From Pisaster brevispinus (lineage: Eukaryota; Echinodermata; Asteroidea; Forcipulatida; Asteriidae): a stretch of DNA of 64,000 nt. Position 1 is the stretch's first letter. Each line of letters opens with the position of its first letter. The notes beneath the pieces were generated by a model. The model did not search any database and had not been told where the DNA came from. It saw only the letters and a program-made list of their open reading frames with translations. The stretch lies in contig JAMKCF010000058.1 of the NCBI GenBank assembly GCA_023634235.1, positions 186,001 through 250,000 on the forward strand. Reading direction: 5' to 3'. Positions 11,326-24,489 of the stretch are shown in pieces. Position numbers and translations under genes: made by a program.

Positions 11326-12593
11326 CCTGACTCTGCCTTAGGTATCCCTGCATCCGAAAATTAGACTTTTACGGCCGTTGCGGGCAGGCTTCACACCGGA
11401 AAAGACCAGCAAGCGGGGACACTCCGAAAGCCCCGCAAAACATCAACGTGATTTTGCTGTAAAAAGACACAAATACAAAATAAGGAGGGTCACATCACCC
11501 CCAGGGCAATATCGAATCTGCACAATTTTAGTACCACTGTAAAGCCCGTTTCAAGGGCTCCCTCTCCCGTGAGTTTGGGGTCGCTGACGATTCTGTAGGC
11601 GAGGCGAGCGGCCTGGATGTTAGGCCCAACCCTTAGAGAAATAGGAAAACAAAAACCAGTGGTAATGGCCCAAAATAAAAGTGCGGTGATTTTGGGAATA
11701 AGTCCCGATCTAGGAGGGCTAGAGAGATGATTTTTTTACCTGACTCTGCCTTAGGTATCCCTGCATCCGAAAATTAGACTTTTACGGCCGTTGCGGGCAG
11801 GCTTCACACCGGAAAAGACCAGCAAGCGGGGACACTCCGAAAGCCCCGCAAAACATCAACGTGATTTTGCTGTAAAAAGACACAAATACAAAATAAGGAG
11901 GGTCACATCACCCCCAGGGCAATATCGAATCTGCACAATTTTAGTACCACTGTAAAGCCCGTTTCAAGGGCTCCCTCTCCCGTGAGTTTGGGGTCGCTGA
12001 CGATTCTGTAGGCGAGGCGAGCGGCCTGGATGTTAGGCCCACCGCTTAGAGAAATAGGAAAACAAAAACCAGGGGTAATGGCCCAAAATAAAAGTGCGAT
12101 GATTTTGGGAATAAGTCCCGATCTAGGAGGGCTAGAGAGCTGATTGTTTTACCTGACTCTGCCTTAGGTATCCCTGCATCCGAAAATTTGACTTTTACGG
12201 CCGTTGCGGGCAGGCTTCACACCGGAAAAGACCAGCAAGCGGGGACACTCCGAAAGCCCCCCAAAACATCAACTTGATTTTGCTGTAAAAAGACACAAAT
12301 ACAAAATAAGGAGGGTCACATCACCCCCAGGGCAATATCAAATCTGCACAATTTTAGTACCACTGTAAAGCCCGTTTCAAGGGCTCCCTCTCCCGTGAGT
12401 TTGGGGTTGCTGACGATTCTGTAGGCGAGGCGAGCGGCCTGGATGTTAGGCCTACCCCTAAGAAAAATTGAAAAAAAAAAAAAAAAAAAAACAGAAGCAA
12501 GGTCGTGCCGGCAGGGGTCATGGCCCAAAATAAAAGTGCGGTGAATTTGGGAATAACTCCCGATCTAGGAGGGCTAGAGGGATGATTTTTTGG
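11326..12593 (+). repeat. B-B-A block with its leading unit repeated at 12594
   Basis: The units at 11326 and 12594 are both class B with GGCCCAACCCTTAGAG and CCAGTGGTAATGG, 1268 bp apart. The units that follow them (11739 and 13007) start alike, but 11739 continues as B and 13007 as A. The duplication was therefore followed, or accompanied, by a class switch inside a unit. Confidence 0.8.
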
Positions 12594-13006
12594 CCTGACT
12601 CTGCCTTAGGTATCCCTGCATCCGAAAATTAGACTTTTACGGCCGTTGCGGGCAGGCTTCACACCGGAAAAGACCAGCAAGCGGGGACACTCCGAAAGCC
12701 CCGCAAAACATCAACGTGATTTTGCTGTAAAAAGACACAAATACAAAATAAGGAGGGTCACATCACCCCCAGGGCAATATCGAATCTGCACAATTTTAGT
12801 ACCACTGTAAAGCCCGTTTCAAGGGCTCCCTCTCCCGTGAGTTTGGGGTCGCTGACGATTCTGTAGGCGAGGCGAGCGGCCTGGATGTTAGGCCCAACCC
12901 TTAGAGAAATAGGAAAACAAAAACCAGTGGTAATGGCCCAAAATAAAAGTGCGGTGATTTTGGGAATAAGTCCCGATCTAGGAGGGCTAGAGAGATGATT
13001 TTTTTA

Positions 13007-14722
13007 CCTGACTCTGCCTTAGGTATCCCTGCATCCGAAAATTAGACTTTTACGGCCGTTGCGGGCAGGCTTCACACCGGAAAAGACCAGCAAGCGGGGA
13101 CACTCCGAAAGCCCCGCAAAACATCAACGTGATTTTGCTGTAAAAAGACACAAATACAAAATAAGGAGGGTCACATCACCCCCAGGGCAATATCGAATCT
13201 GCACAATTTTAGTACCACTGTAAAGCCCGTTTCAAGGGCTCCCTCTCCCGTGAGTTTGGGGTCGCTGACGATTCTGTAGGCGAGGCGAGCGGCCTGGATG
13301 TTAGGCCTACCCCTAAGAAAAATTGAAAAAAAAAAAAAAAAAAAAAACCCAGAAGCAAGGTCGTGCCGGCAGGGGTCATGGCCCAAAATAAAAGTGCGGT
13401 GAATTTGGGAATAACTCTCGATCTAGGAGGGCTAGAGAGATGATTTTTTGGCCTGACTCTGCCTTGGGTATCCCTGCATCCGAAAATTAGACTTTTACGG
13501 CCGTTGCGGGCAGGCTTCATTCCGGAAAAGACCAGCAAGCGGGGACACTCCGAAAGCCCCGCAAAACATCAACGTGATTTTGCTGTAAAAAGACACAAAT
13601 ACAAAATAAGGAGGGTCACATCACCCCCAGGGCAATATCGAATCTGCACAATTTTAGTACCACTGTAAAGCCCGTTTCAAGGGCTCCCTCTCCCGTGAGT
13701 TTGGGATCGCTGACGATTCTGTAGGCGAGGCGAGCGGCCTGGATGTTAGGCCCACCCCTTAGAGAAATAGGAAAACAAAAACCAGGGGTAATGGCCCAAA
13801 ATAAAAGTGCGGTGATTTTGGGAATAAGTCCCGATCTAGGAGGGCTAGAGAGATGATTTTTTTACCTGACTCTGCCTTAGGTATCCCTGCATCCGAAAAT
13901 TAAACTTTTACGGCCGTTGCGGGCAGGCTTCACACCGGAAAAGACCAGCAAGCGGGGACACTCCGAAAGCCCCCCAAAACATCAACTTGATTTTGCTGTA
14001 AAAAGACACAAATACAAAATAAGGAGGGTCACATCACCCCCAGGGCAATATCGAATCTGCACAATTTTAGTACCACTGTAAAGCCCGTTTCAAGGGCTCC
14101 CTCTCCCGTGAGTTTGGGGTCGCTGACGATTCTGTAGGCGAGGCGAGCGGCCTGGATGTTAGGCCTACCCCTAAGAAAAATTGAAAAAAAAAAAAAAAAA
14201 AAAAACCCAGAAGCAAGGTCGTGCCGGCAGGGGTCATGGCCCAAAATAAAAGTGCGGTGAATTTGGGAATAACTCTCGATCTAGGAGGGCTAGAGAGATG
14301 ATTTTTTGGCCTGACTCTGCCTTGGGTATCCCTGCATCCGAAAATTAGACTTTTACGGCCGTTGCGGGCAGGCTTCATTCCGGAAAAGACCAGCAAGCGG
14401 GGACACTCCGAAAGCCCCGCAAAACATCAACGTGATTATGCTGTAAAAAGACACAAATACAAAATAAGGAGGGTCACATCACCCCCAGGGCAATATCGAA
14501 TCTGCACAATTTTAGTACCACTGTAAAGCCCGTTTCAAGGGCTCCCTCTCCCGTGAGTTTGGGGTCGCTGACGATTCTGTAGGCGAGGCGAGCGGCCTGG
14601 ATGTTAGGCCCACCCCTTAGAGAAATAGGAAAACAAAAACCAGGGGTAATGGCCACAAATAAAAGTGCGGTGATTTTGGGAATAGGTCCCGATCTAGGAG
14701 GGCTAGAGGGATGATTTTTTAG
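13007..14722 (+). repeat. A-B dimer duplicated in tandem (858 bp period)
   Basis: The dimers 13007-13864 and 13865-14722 share AACTCTCGATC in the A tail and GCCTTGGGTATCC with CTTCATTCCGG in the B unit. They differ at CCCCGCAAAAC/CCCCCCAAAAC in the A units, and at GGGATCGC/GGGGTCGC and GGCCCAAAATA/GGCCACAAATA in the B units. The copies have since drifted or exchanged. Confidence 0.88.
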
Positions 14723-15135
14723 CCTGACTCTGCCTTAGGTATCCCTGCATCCGAAAATTAGACTTTTACGGCCGTTGCGGGCAGACTTCACACCGAAAAA
14801 GACCAGCAAGCGGGGACACTCCGAAAGCCCCGCAAAACATCAACGTGATTTTGCTGTAAAAAGACACAAATACAAAATAAGGAGGGCCACATCACCCCCA
14901 GGGCAATATTGAATCTGCACAATTTTAGTACCACTGTAAAGCCCGTTTCAAGGGCTCCCTCTCCCGTGAGTTTGGGGTCGCTGACGATTCTGTAGGCGAG
15001 GCGAGCGGCCTGGATGTTAGGCCTACCCCTTAGAGAAATAGGAAAACAAAAACCAGGGGTAATGGCCCAAAATAAAAGTGCGATGATTTTGGGAATAAGT
15101 CCCGATCTAGGAGGGCTAGAGAGATGATTGTTTTA

Positions 15136-15548
15136 CCTGACTCTGCCTTAAGTATCCCTGCATCCGAAAATTTGACTTTTACGGCCGTTGCGGGCAGGCT
15201 TCACACCGGAATAGACCAGCAAGCGGGGACACTCCGAAAGCCCCCCAAAACATCAACTTGATTTTGCTGTAAAAAGACACAAATACAAAATAAGGAGGGT
15301 CACATCACCCCCAGGGCAATATCAAATCTGCACAATTTTAGTACCACTGTAAAGCCCGTTTCAAGGGCTCCCTCTCCCGTGAGTTTGGGATCGCTGACGA
15401 TTCTGTAGGCGAGGCGAGCGGCCTGGATGTTAGGCCTACCCCTAAGAAAAATAGGAAAACAAAAACCAGGGGTAATGGCCCAAAATAAAAGTGCGGTGAT
15501 TTTGGGAATAAGTCCCGATCTAGGAGGGCTAGAGAGATGATTTTTTTA
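15136..15548 (+). repeat. A/B hybrid unit without A tract
   Basis: This unit has the class A lead-in CCTACCCCTAAGAAAAA but then continues directly into class B sequence TAGGAAAACAAAAACC, with no long A tract and no CAGAAGCAAGG segment. The switch lies in the short A run shared by the two classes, as expected for crossover or conversion between A and B units. Confidence 0.88.
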
Positions 15549-17675
15549 CCTGACTCTGCCTTAGGTATCCCTGCATCCGAAAATTAGACTTTTACGGCCG
15601 TTGCGGGCTGGCTTCACACCGGAAAAGACCAGCAAGCGGGGACACTCCGAAAGCCCCCCAAAACATCAACGTGATTTTGCTCTAAAAAGACACAAATACA
15701 AAATAAGGAGGGCCACATCACCCCCAGGGCAATATTGAATCTGCACAATTTTAGTACCACTGTAAAGCCCGTTTCAAGGGCTCCCTCTCCCGTGAGTTTG
15801 GGGTCGCTGACGATTCTGTAGGCGAGGCGAGCGGCCTGGATGTTAGGCCTACCCCTTAGAGAAATAGGAAAACAAAAACCAGGGGTAATGGCCCAAAATA
15901 AAAGTGCGATGATTTTGGGAATAAGTCCCGATCTAGGAGGGCTAGAGAGATGATTGTTTTACCTGACTCTGCCTTAAGTATCCCTGCATCCGAAAATTTG
16001 ACTTTTACGGCCGTTGCGGGCAGGCTTCACACCGGAAAAGACCAGCAAGTGGGGACACTCCGAAAGCCCCCCAAAACATCAACGTGATTTTGCTCTAAAA
16101 AGACACAAATACAAAATATGGAGGGCCACATCACCCCCAGGGCAATATTGAATCTGCACAATTTTAGTACCACTGTAAAGCCCGTTTCAAGGGCTCCCTC
16201 TCCCGTGAGTTTTGGGTCGCTGACGATTCTGTAGGCGAGGCGAGCGGCCTGGATGTTAGGCCCACCCCTTAGAGAAATAGGAAAACAAAAACCAGGGGTA
16301 ATGGCCCAAAATAAAAGTGCGATGATTTTGGGAATAAGTCCCGATCTAGGAGGGCTAGAGAGCTGATTGTTTTACCTGACTCTGCCTTAGGTATCCCTGC
16401 ATCCGAAAATTTGACTTTTACGGCCGTTGCGGGCAGGCTTCACACCGGAAAAGACCAGCAAGCGGGGACACTCCGAAAGCCCCCCAAAACATCAACTTGA
16501 TTTTGCTGTAAAAAGACACAAATACAAAATAAGGAGGGTCACATCACCCCCAGGGCAATATCAAATCTGCACAATTTTAGTACCACTGTAAAGCCCGTTT
16601 CAAGGGCTCCCTCTCCCGTGAGTTTGGGGTTGCTGACGATTCTGTAGGCGAGGCGAGCGGCCTGGATGTTAGGCCTACCCCTAAGAAAAATTGAAAAAAA
16701 AAAAAAAAAAAAAAACAGAAGCAAGGTCGTGCCGGCAGGGGTCATGGCCCAAAATAAAAGTGCGGTGAATTTGGGAATAACTCCCGATCTAGGAGGGCTA
16801 GAGGGATGATTTTTTGGCCTGACTCTGCCTTAGGTATCCCTGCATCCGAAAATTAGACTTTTACGGCCGTTGCGGGCAGGCTTCACACCGGAAAAGACCA
16901 GCAAGCGGGGACACTCCGAAAGCCCCGCAAAACATCAACGTGATTTTGCTGTAAAAAGACACAAATACAAAATAAGGAGGGTCACATCACCCCCAGGGCA
17001 ATATCGAATCTGCACAATTTTAGTACCACTGTAAAGCCCGTTTCAAGGGCTCCCTCTCCCGTGAGTTTGGGGTCGCTGACGATTCTGTAGGCGCGGCGAG
17101 CGGCTTGGATGTTAGGCCCATCCCTTAGAGAAATAGGAAAACAAAAACCAGGGGTAATGGCCCAAAATAAAAGCGCGGTGATTTTGGGAATAAGTCCCGA
17201 TCTAGGAGGGCTATAGAGATGATTTTTTTACCTGACTCTGCCTTAGGTATCCCTGCATCCGAAAATTAGACATTTACGGCCGTTGCGGGCAGGCTTCACA
17301 CCGGAAAAGACCAGCAAGCGGGGACACTCCGAAAGCCCCCCAAAACATCAACTTGATTTTGCTGTAAAAAGACACAAATACAAAATAAGGAGGGTCACAT
17401 CACCCCCAGGGCAATATCGAATATGCACAATTTTAGTACCACTGTAAAGCCCGTTTCAAGGGCTCCCTCTCCCGTGAGTTTGGGGTCGCTGACGATTTTG
17501 TAGGCGAGGCGAGCGGCCTGGATGTTAGGCCTACCCCTAAGAAAAATTGGAAAAAAAAAAAAAAAAAAAAAGTCAGAAGCAAGGTCGTTCCGGCAGGGGT
17601 CATGGCCCAAAATAAAAGTGCGGTGAATTTGGGAATAGCTCCCGATCTAGGAGGGCTAGAGGGATGATTTTTTGG

Positions 17676-18623
17676 CCTGACTCTGCCTTAGGTATCCCTG
17701 CATCCGAAAATTAGACTTTTACGGCCGTTGCGGGCAGGCTTCACACCGGAAAAGACCAGCAAGCGGGGACACTCCGAAAGCCCCGCAAAACATCAACGTG
17801 ATTTTGCTGTAAAAAGACACAAATACAAAATAAGGAGGGTCACATCACCCCCAGGGCAATATCGAATCTGCACAATTTTAGTACCACTGTAAAGCCCGTT
17901 TCAAGGGCTCCCTCTCCCGTTGCGGGCAGGCTTTACACCGGAAAAGACCAGCAAGCGGGGACACTCCGAAAGCCCAGCAAAACATCAACGTGATTTTGCT
18001 GTAAAAAGACACAAATACAAAATAAGGAGGGTCACATCACCCCCAGGGCAATATCGAATCTGCACAATTTTAGTACCACTGTAAAGCCCGTTTCAAGGGC
18101 TCCCTCTCCCGTCAGTTTGGGGTCGCTGACGATTCTGTAGGCGAGGGGAGCGGCCTGGATGTTAGGCCTACCCCTAAGAAAAATTGAAAAAAAAAAAAAA
18201 AAAAAAAAAAAAAACAGAAGCAAGGTCGTGCCCTGCATCCGAAAATTAGACTTTTACGGCCGTTGCGGGCAGGCTTCACACCGGAAAAGATCAGCAAGCG
18301 GGGACACTCCGAAAGCCCCGCAAAACATCAACGTGATTTTGTTGTAAAAAGACACAAATACAAAATAAGGAGGGTCACATCACCCCCAGGACAATATCAT
18401 ATGTGCACAATTTTAGTACCACTGTAAAGCCCGTTTCAAGGGCTCCCTCTCCCGTGAGTTTGGGGTCGCTGACGATTCTGTAGGCGAGGCGAGCGGCCTG
18501 GATGCTAGGCCCACCCCTTAGAGAAATAGGAAAACAAAAACCAGGGGTAATGGCCCAAAATAAAAGTGCGGTGATTTTGGGAATAAGTCCCGATCTAGGA
18601 GGGCTAGAGAGATGATTTTTTTA
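17676..18623 (+). repeat. Composite ~948-bp repeat, separate upstream copy
   Basis: The order is: fragment of 245 bp ending CTCCCGT, shortened A unit starting TGCGGGCAGGCTTTACACC and ending GTCGTGCC, then a B unit starting at CTGCATCCG. The B part has ATCATATGTGCAC, GGATGCTAGG and TTTTGTTGTAAAAAG, found in the other composite copies. It lies about 2.5 kb upstream of the tandem run at 21102-24897, with ordinary units and partial composites in between. Confidence 0.92.
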
Positions 18624-19481
18624 CCTGACTCTGCCTTAGGTATCCCTACATCCGAAAATTAGACTTTTACGGCCGTTGCGGGCAGGCTTCACACCGGAAA
18701 AGACCAGCAAGTGGGGACACTCCGAAAGCCCCCCAAAACATCAACATGATTTTGCTGTAAAAAGACACAAATACAAAATAAGGAGGGTCACATCACCCCC
18801 AGGGCAATATCAAATCTGCACAATTTTGATACCACTGTAAAGCCCGTTTCAAGGGCTCCCTCTCCCGTGAGTTTGGGGTCGCTGACGATTCTGTAGGCGA
18901 GGCGAGCGGCCTGGATGTTAGGCCTACCCCTAAGAAAAATTGAAAAAAAAAAAAAAAAAAAAAAACCAGAAGCAAGGTCGTGCCGGCAGGGGTCATGGCC
19001 CAAAATAAAAGTGCAGTGAATTTGGGGATAACTCCCGATCTAGGAGGGCTAGAGGAATGATTTTTTGGCCTGACTCTGCCTTAGGTATCCCTGCATCCGA
19101 AAATTAGACTTTTACGGCCGTTGCGGGCAGGCTTCACACCGGAAAAGACCAGCAAGCGGGGACACTCCGAAAGCCCCGCAAAACATCAACGTGATTTTGC
19201 TGTAAAAAGACACAAATACAAAATAAGGAGGGTCACATCACCCCCAGGGCAATATCGAATCTGCACAATTTTAGTACCACTGTAAAGCCCGTTTCAAGGG
19301 CTCCCTCTCCCGTGAGTTTGGGGTCGCTGACGATTCTGTAGGCGAGGCGAGCGGCCTGGATGTTAGGCCCACCCCTTAGAGAAATAGGAAAACAAAAACC
19401 AGGGGTAATGGCCCAAAATAAAAGTGCGGTGATTTTGGGAATAAGTCCCGATCTAGGAGGGCTAGAGAGATGATTTTTTTA

Positions 19482-21101
19482 CCTGACTCTGCCTTAGGTA
19501 TCCCTGCATCCGAAAATTAGACTTTTACGGCCGTTGCGGGCAGGCTTCACACCGGAAAAGACCAGCAAGCGGGGACACTCCGAAAGCCCCGCAAACATCA
19601 ACGTGATTTTGCTGTAAAAAGACACAAATACAAAATAAGGAGGGTCACATCACCCCCAGGGCAATATCGAATCTGCACAATTTTAGTACCACTGTAAAGC
19701 CCGTTTCAAGGGCTCCCTCTCCCGTTGCGGGCAGGCTTTACACCGGAAAAGACCAGCAAGCGGGGACACTCCGAAAGCCCAGCAAAACATCAACGTGATT
19801 TTGCTGTAAAAAGACACAAATACAAAATAAGGAGGGTCACATCACCCCCAGGGCAATATCGAATCTGCACAATTTTAGTACCACTGTAAAGCCCGTTTCA
19901 AGGGCTCCCTCTCCCGTGAGTTTGGGGTCGCTGACGATTCTGTAGGCGAGGCGAGCGGCCTGGATGTTAGGCCCACCCCTTAGAGAAATAGGAAAACAAA
20001 AACCAGGGGTAATGGCCCAAAATAAAAGTGCGGTGATTTTGGGAATAAGTCCCGATCTAGGAGGGCTAGAGAGATGATTTTTTTACCTGACTCTGCCTTA
20101 GGTATCCCTGCATCCGAAAATTAGACTTTTACGGCCGTTGCGGGCAGGCTTCACACCGGAAAAGACCAGCAAGCGGGGACACTCCGAAAGCCCCGCAAAC
20201 ATCAACGTGATTTTGCTGTAAAAAGACACAAATACAAAATAAGGAGGGTCACATCACCCCCAGGGCAATATCGAATCTGCACAATTTTAGTACCACTGTA
20301 AAGCCCGTTTCAAGGGCTCCCTCTCCCGTGAGTTTGGGGTCGCTGACGATTCTGTAGGCGAGGCGAGCGGCCTGGATGTTAGGCCCACCCCTTAGAGAAA
20401 TAGGAAAACAAAAACCAGGGGTAATGGCCCAAAATAAAAGTGCGGTGATTTTGGGAATAAGTCCCGATCTAGGAGGGCTAGAGAGATGATTTTTTTACCT
20501 GACTCTGCCTTAGGTATCCCTGCATCCGAAAATTAGACTTTTACGGCCGTTGCGGGCAGGCTTCACACCGGAAAAGACCAGCAAGCGGGGACACTCCGAA
20601 AGCCCCGCAAACATCAACGTGATTTTGCTGTAAAAAGACACAAATACAAAATAAGGAGGGTCACATCACCCCCAGGGCAATATCGAATCTGCACAATTTT
20701 AGTACCACTGTAAAGCCCGTTTCAAGGGCTCCCTCTCCCGTTGCGGGCAGGCTTTACACCGGAAAAGACCAGCAAGCGGGGACACTCCGAAAGCCCAGCA
20801 AAACATCAACGTGATTTTGCTGTAAAAAGACACAAATACAAAATAAGGAGGGTCACATCACCCCCAGGGCAATATCGAATCTGCACAATTTTAGTACCAC
20901 TGTAAAGCCCGTTTCAAGGGCTCCCTCTCCCGTGAGTTTGGGGTCGCTGACGATTCTGTAGGCGAGGCGAGCGGCCTGGATGTTAGGCCCACCCCTTAGA
21001 GAAATAGGAAAACAAAAACCAGGGGTAATGGCCCAAAATAAAAGTGCGGTGATTTTGGGAATAAGTCCCGATCTAGGAGGGCTAGAGAGATGATTTTTTT
21101 A
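19482..21101 (+). repeat. Fragment+B, full B, fragment+B (604, 412 and 604 bp)
   Basis: Two 604-bp pieces (19482-20085 and 20498-21101) each consist of a truncated unit ending CTCCCGT joined to TGCGGGCAGGCTTTAC of a B unit. A 412-bp full B unit separates them. The units at 19482, 20086, 20498 and 21102 all read CCCCGCAAACATC, one A shorter than usual, which marks them as recent copies. The 604-bp form has only the first of the two composite junctions, so that junction probably arose before the second. Confidence 0.9.
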
Positions 21102-23508
21102 CCTGACTCTGCCTTAGGTATCCCTGCATCCGAAAATTAGACTTTTACGGCCGTTGCGGGCAGGCTTCACACCGGAAAAGACCAGCAAGCGGGGACACTC
21201 CGAAAGCCCCGCAAACATCAACGTGATTTTGCTGTAAAAAGACACAAATACAAAATAAGGAGGGTCACATCACCCCCAGGGCAATATCGAATCTGCACAA
21301 TTTTAGTACCACTGTAAAGCCCGTTTCAAGGGCTCCCTCTCCCGTTGCGGGCAGGCTTTACACCGGAAAAGACCAGCAAGCGGGGACACTCCGAAAGCCC
21401 AGCAAAACATCAACGTGATTTTGCTGTAAAAAGACACAAATACAAAATAAGGAGGGTCACATCACCCCCAGGGCAATATCGAATCTGCACAATTTTAGTA
21501 CCACTGTAAAGCCCGTTTCAAGGGCTCCCTCTCCCGTCAGTTTGGGGTCGCTGACGATTCTGTAGGCGAGGGGAGCGGCCTGGATGTTAGGCCTACCCCT
21601 AAGAAAAATTGAAAAAAAAAAAAAAAAAAAAAAAAAAAACAGAAGCAAGGTCGTGCCCTGCATCCGAAAATTAGACTTTTACGGCCGTTGCGGGCAGGCT
21701 TCACACCGGAAAAGATCAGCAAGCGGGGACACTCCGAAAGCCCCGCAAAACATCAACGTGATTTTGTTGTAAAAAGACACAAATACAAAATAAGGAGGGT
21801 CACATCACCCCCAGGACAATATCATATGTGCACAATTTTAGTACCACTGTAAAGCCCGTTTCAAGGGCTCCCTCTCCCGTGAGTTTGGGGTCGCTGACGA
21901 TTCTGTAGGCGAGGCGAGCGGCCTGGATGCTAGGCCCACCCCTTAGAGAAATAGGAAAACAAAAACCAGGGGTAATGGCCCAAAATAAAAGTGCGGTGAT
22001 TTTGGGAATAAGTCCCGATCTAGGACGGCTAGAGAGATGATTTTTTTACCTGACTCTGCCTTAGGTATCCCTGCATCCGAAAAGTAGACTTTTACGGCCG
22101 TTGCGGGCAGGCTTCACACCGGAAAAGACCAGCAAGCGGGGACACTCCGAAAGCCCCCCAAAACATCAACTTGATTTTGCTGTAAAAAGACACAAATACA
22201 AAATAAGGAGGGTCACATCACCCCCAGGGCAATATCGAATCTGCACAATTTTAGTACCACTGTAAAGCCCGTTTCAAGGGCTCCCTCTCCCGTTGCGGGC
22301 AGGTTTTACACCGGAAAAGACCAGCAAGCGGGGACACTCCGAAAGCCCAGCAAAACATCAACGTGATTTTGCTGTAAAAAGACACAAATACAAAATAAGG
22401 AGGGTCACATCACCTCCAGGGCAATATCGAATCTGCACAATTTTAGTACCACTGTAAAGCCCGTTTCAAGGGCTCCCTCTCCCGTCAGTTTGGGGTCGCT
22501 GACGATTCTGTAGGCGAGGCGAGCGGCCTGGATGTTAGGCCTACCCCTAAGAAAAATTGAAAAAAAAAAAAAAAAAAAAAAAAAAAAACAGAAGCAAGGT
22601 CGTGCCCTGCATCCGAAAATTAGACTTTTACGGCCGTTGCGGGCAGGCTTCACACCGGAAAAGATCAGCAAGCGGGGACACTCCGAAAGCCCCGCAAAAC
22701 ATCAACGTGATTTTGTTGTAAAAAGACACAAATACAAAATAAGGAGGGTCACATCACCCCCAGGACAATATCATATGTGCACAATTTTAGTACCACTGTA
22801 AAGCCCGTTTCAAGGGCTCCCTCTCCCGTGAGTTTGGGGTCGCTGACGATTCATTAGGCGAGGCGAGCGGCCTGGATGCTAGGCCCACCCCTTAGAGAAA
22901 TAGGAAAACAAAAACCAGGGGTAATGGCCCAAAATAAAAGTGCGGTGATTTTGGGAATAAGTCCCGATCTAGGAGGGCTAGAGAGATGATTTTTTTACCT
23001 GACTCTGCCTTAGGTATCCCTGCATCCGAAAAGTAGACTTTTACGGCCGTTGCGGGCAGGCTTCACACCGGAAAAGACCAGCAAGCGGGGACACTCCGAA
23101 AGCCCCCCAAAACATCAACTTGATTTTGCTGTAAAAAGACACAAATACAAAATAAGGAGGGTCACATCACCCCAAGGGCAATATCGAATCTGCACAATTT
23201 TAGTACCACTGTAAAGCCCGTTTCAAGGGCTCCCTCTCCCGTTGCGGGCAGGCTTTACACCGGAAAAGACCAGCAAGCGGGGACACTCCGAAAGCCCAGC
23301 AAAACATCAACGTGATTTTGCTGTAAAAAGACACAAATACAAAATAAGGAGGGTCACATCACCCCCAGGGCAATATCGAATCTGCACAATTTTAGTACCA
23401 CTGTAAAGCCCGTTTCAAGGGCTCCCTCTCCCGTCAGTTTGGGGTCGCTGACGATTCTGTAGGCGAGGCGAGCGGCCTGGATGTTAGGCCTACCCCTAAG
23501 AAAAATTG

Positions 23509-23539
<31 letters not shown>

Positions 23540-24458
23540 AGAAGCAAGGTCGTGCCCTGCATCCGAAAATTAGACTTTTACGGCCGTTGCGGGCAGGCTT
23601 CACACCGGAAAAGATCAGCAAGCGGGGACACTCCGAAAGCCCCGCAAAACATCAACGTGATTTTGTTGTAAAAAGACACAAATACAAAATAAGGAGGGTC
23701 ACATCACCCCCAGGACAATATCATATGTGCACAATTTTAGTACCACTGTAAAGCCCGTTTCAAGGGCTCCCTCTCCCGTGAGTTTGGGGTCGCTGACGAT
23801 TCATTAGGCGAGGCGAGCGGCCTGGATGCTAGGCCCACCCCTTAGAGAAATAGGAAAACAAAAACCAGGGGTAATGGCCCAAAATAAAAGTGCGGTGATT
23901 TTGGGAATAAGTCCCGATCTAGGAGGGCTAGAGAGATGATTTTTTTACCTGACTCTGCCTTAGGTATCCCTGCATCCGAAAAGTAGACTTTTACGGCCGT
24001 TGCGGGCAGGCTTCACACCGGAAAAGACCAGCAAGCGGGGACACTCCGAAAGCCCCCCAAAACATCAACTTGATTTTGCTGTAAAAAGACACAAATACAA
24101 AATAAGGAGGGTCACATCACCCCAAGGGCAATATCGAATCTGCACAATTTTAGTACCACTGTAAAGCCCGTTTCAAGGGCTCCCTCTCCCGTTGCGGGCA
24201 GGCTTTACACCGGAAAAGACCAGCAAGCGGGGACACTCCGAAAGCCCAGCAAAACATCAACGTGATTTTGCTGTAAAAAGACACAAATACAAAATAAGGA
24301 GGGTCACATCACCCCCAGGGCAATATCGAATCTGCACAATTTTAGTACCACTGTAAAGCCCGTTTCAAGGGCTCCCTCTCCCGTCAGTTTGGGGTCGCTG
24401 ACGATTCTGTAGGCGAGGCGAGCGGCCTGGATGTTAGGCCTACCCCTAAGAAAAATTG

Positions 24459-24489
<31 letters not shown>

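Larger units (their letters stand above)
9232..17675 (+). repeat. Array segment 3: B-rich run with a partly repeated multi-unit block
   Basis: Unit starts (class): 9232 B, 9645 B, 10058 B, 10471 B, 10884 A, 11326 B, 11739 B, 12152 A, 12594 B, 13007 A, 13452 B, 13865 A, 14310 B, 14723 B, 15136 hybrid, 15549 B, 15962 B, 16375 A, 16818 B, 17231 A. Units 9232/9645 and 14310/14723 share GGCCACAAATAAAAG, GGAATAGGTCCCG and GCAGACTTCACACCGAAAAAG. Units 12152 and 16375 both follow the tail variant GAGAGCTGATTG. The region is therefore an older multi-kilobase duplication with later exchanges. Confidence 0.9.
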
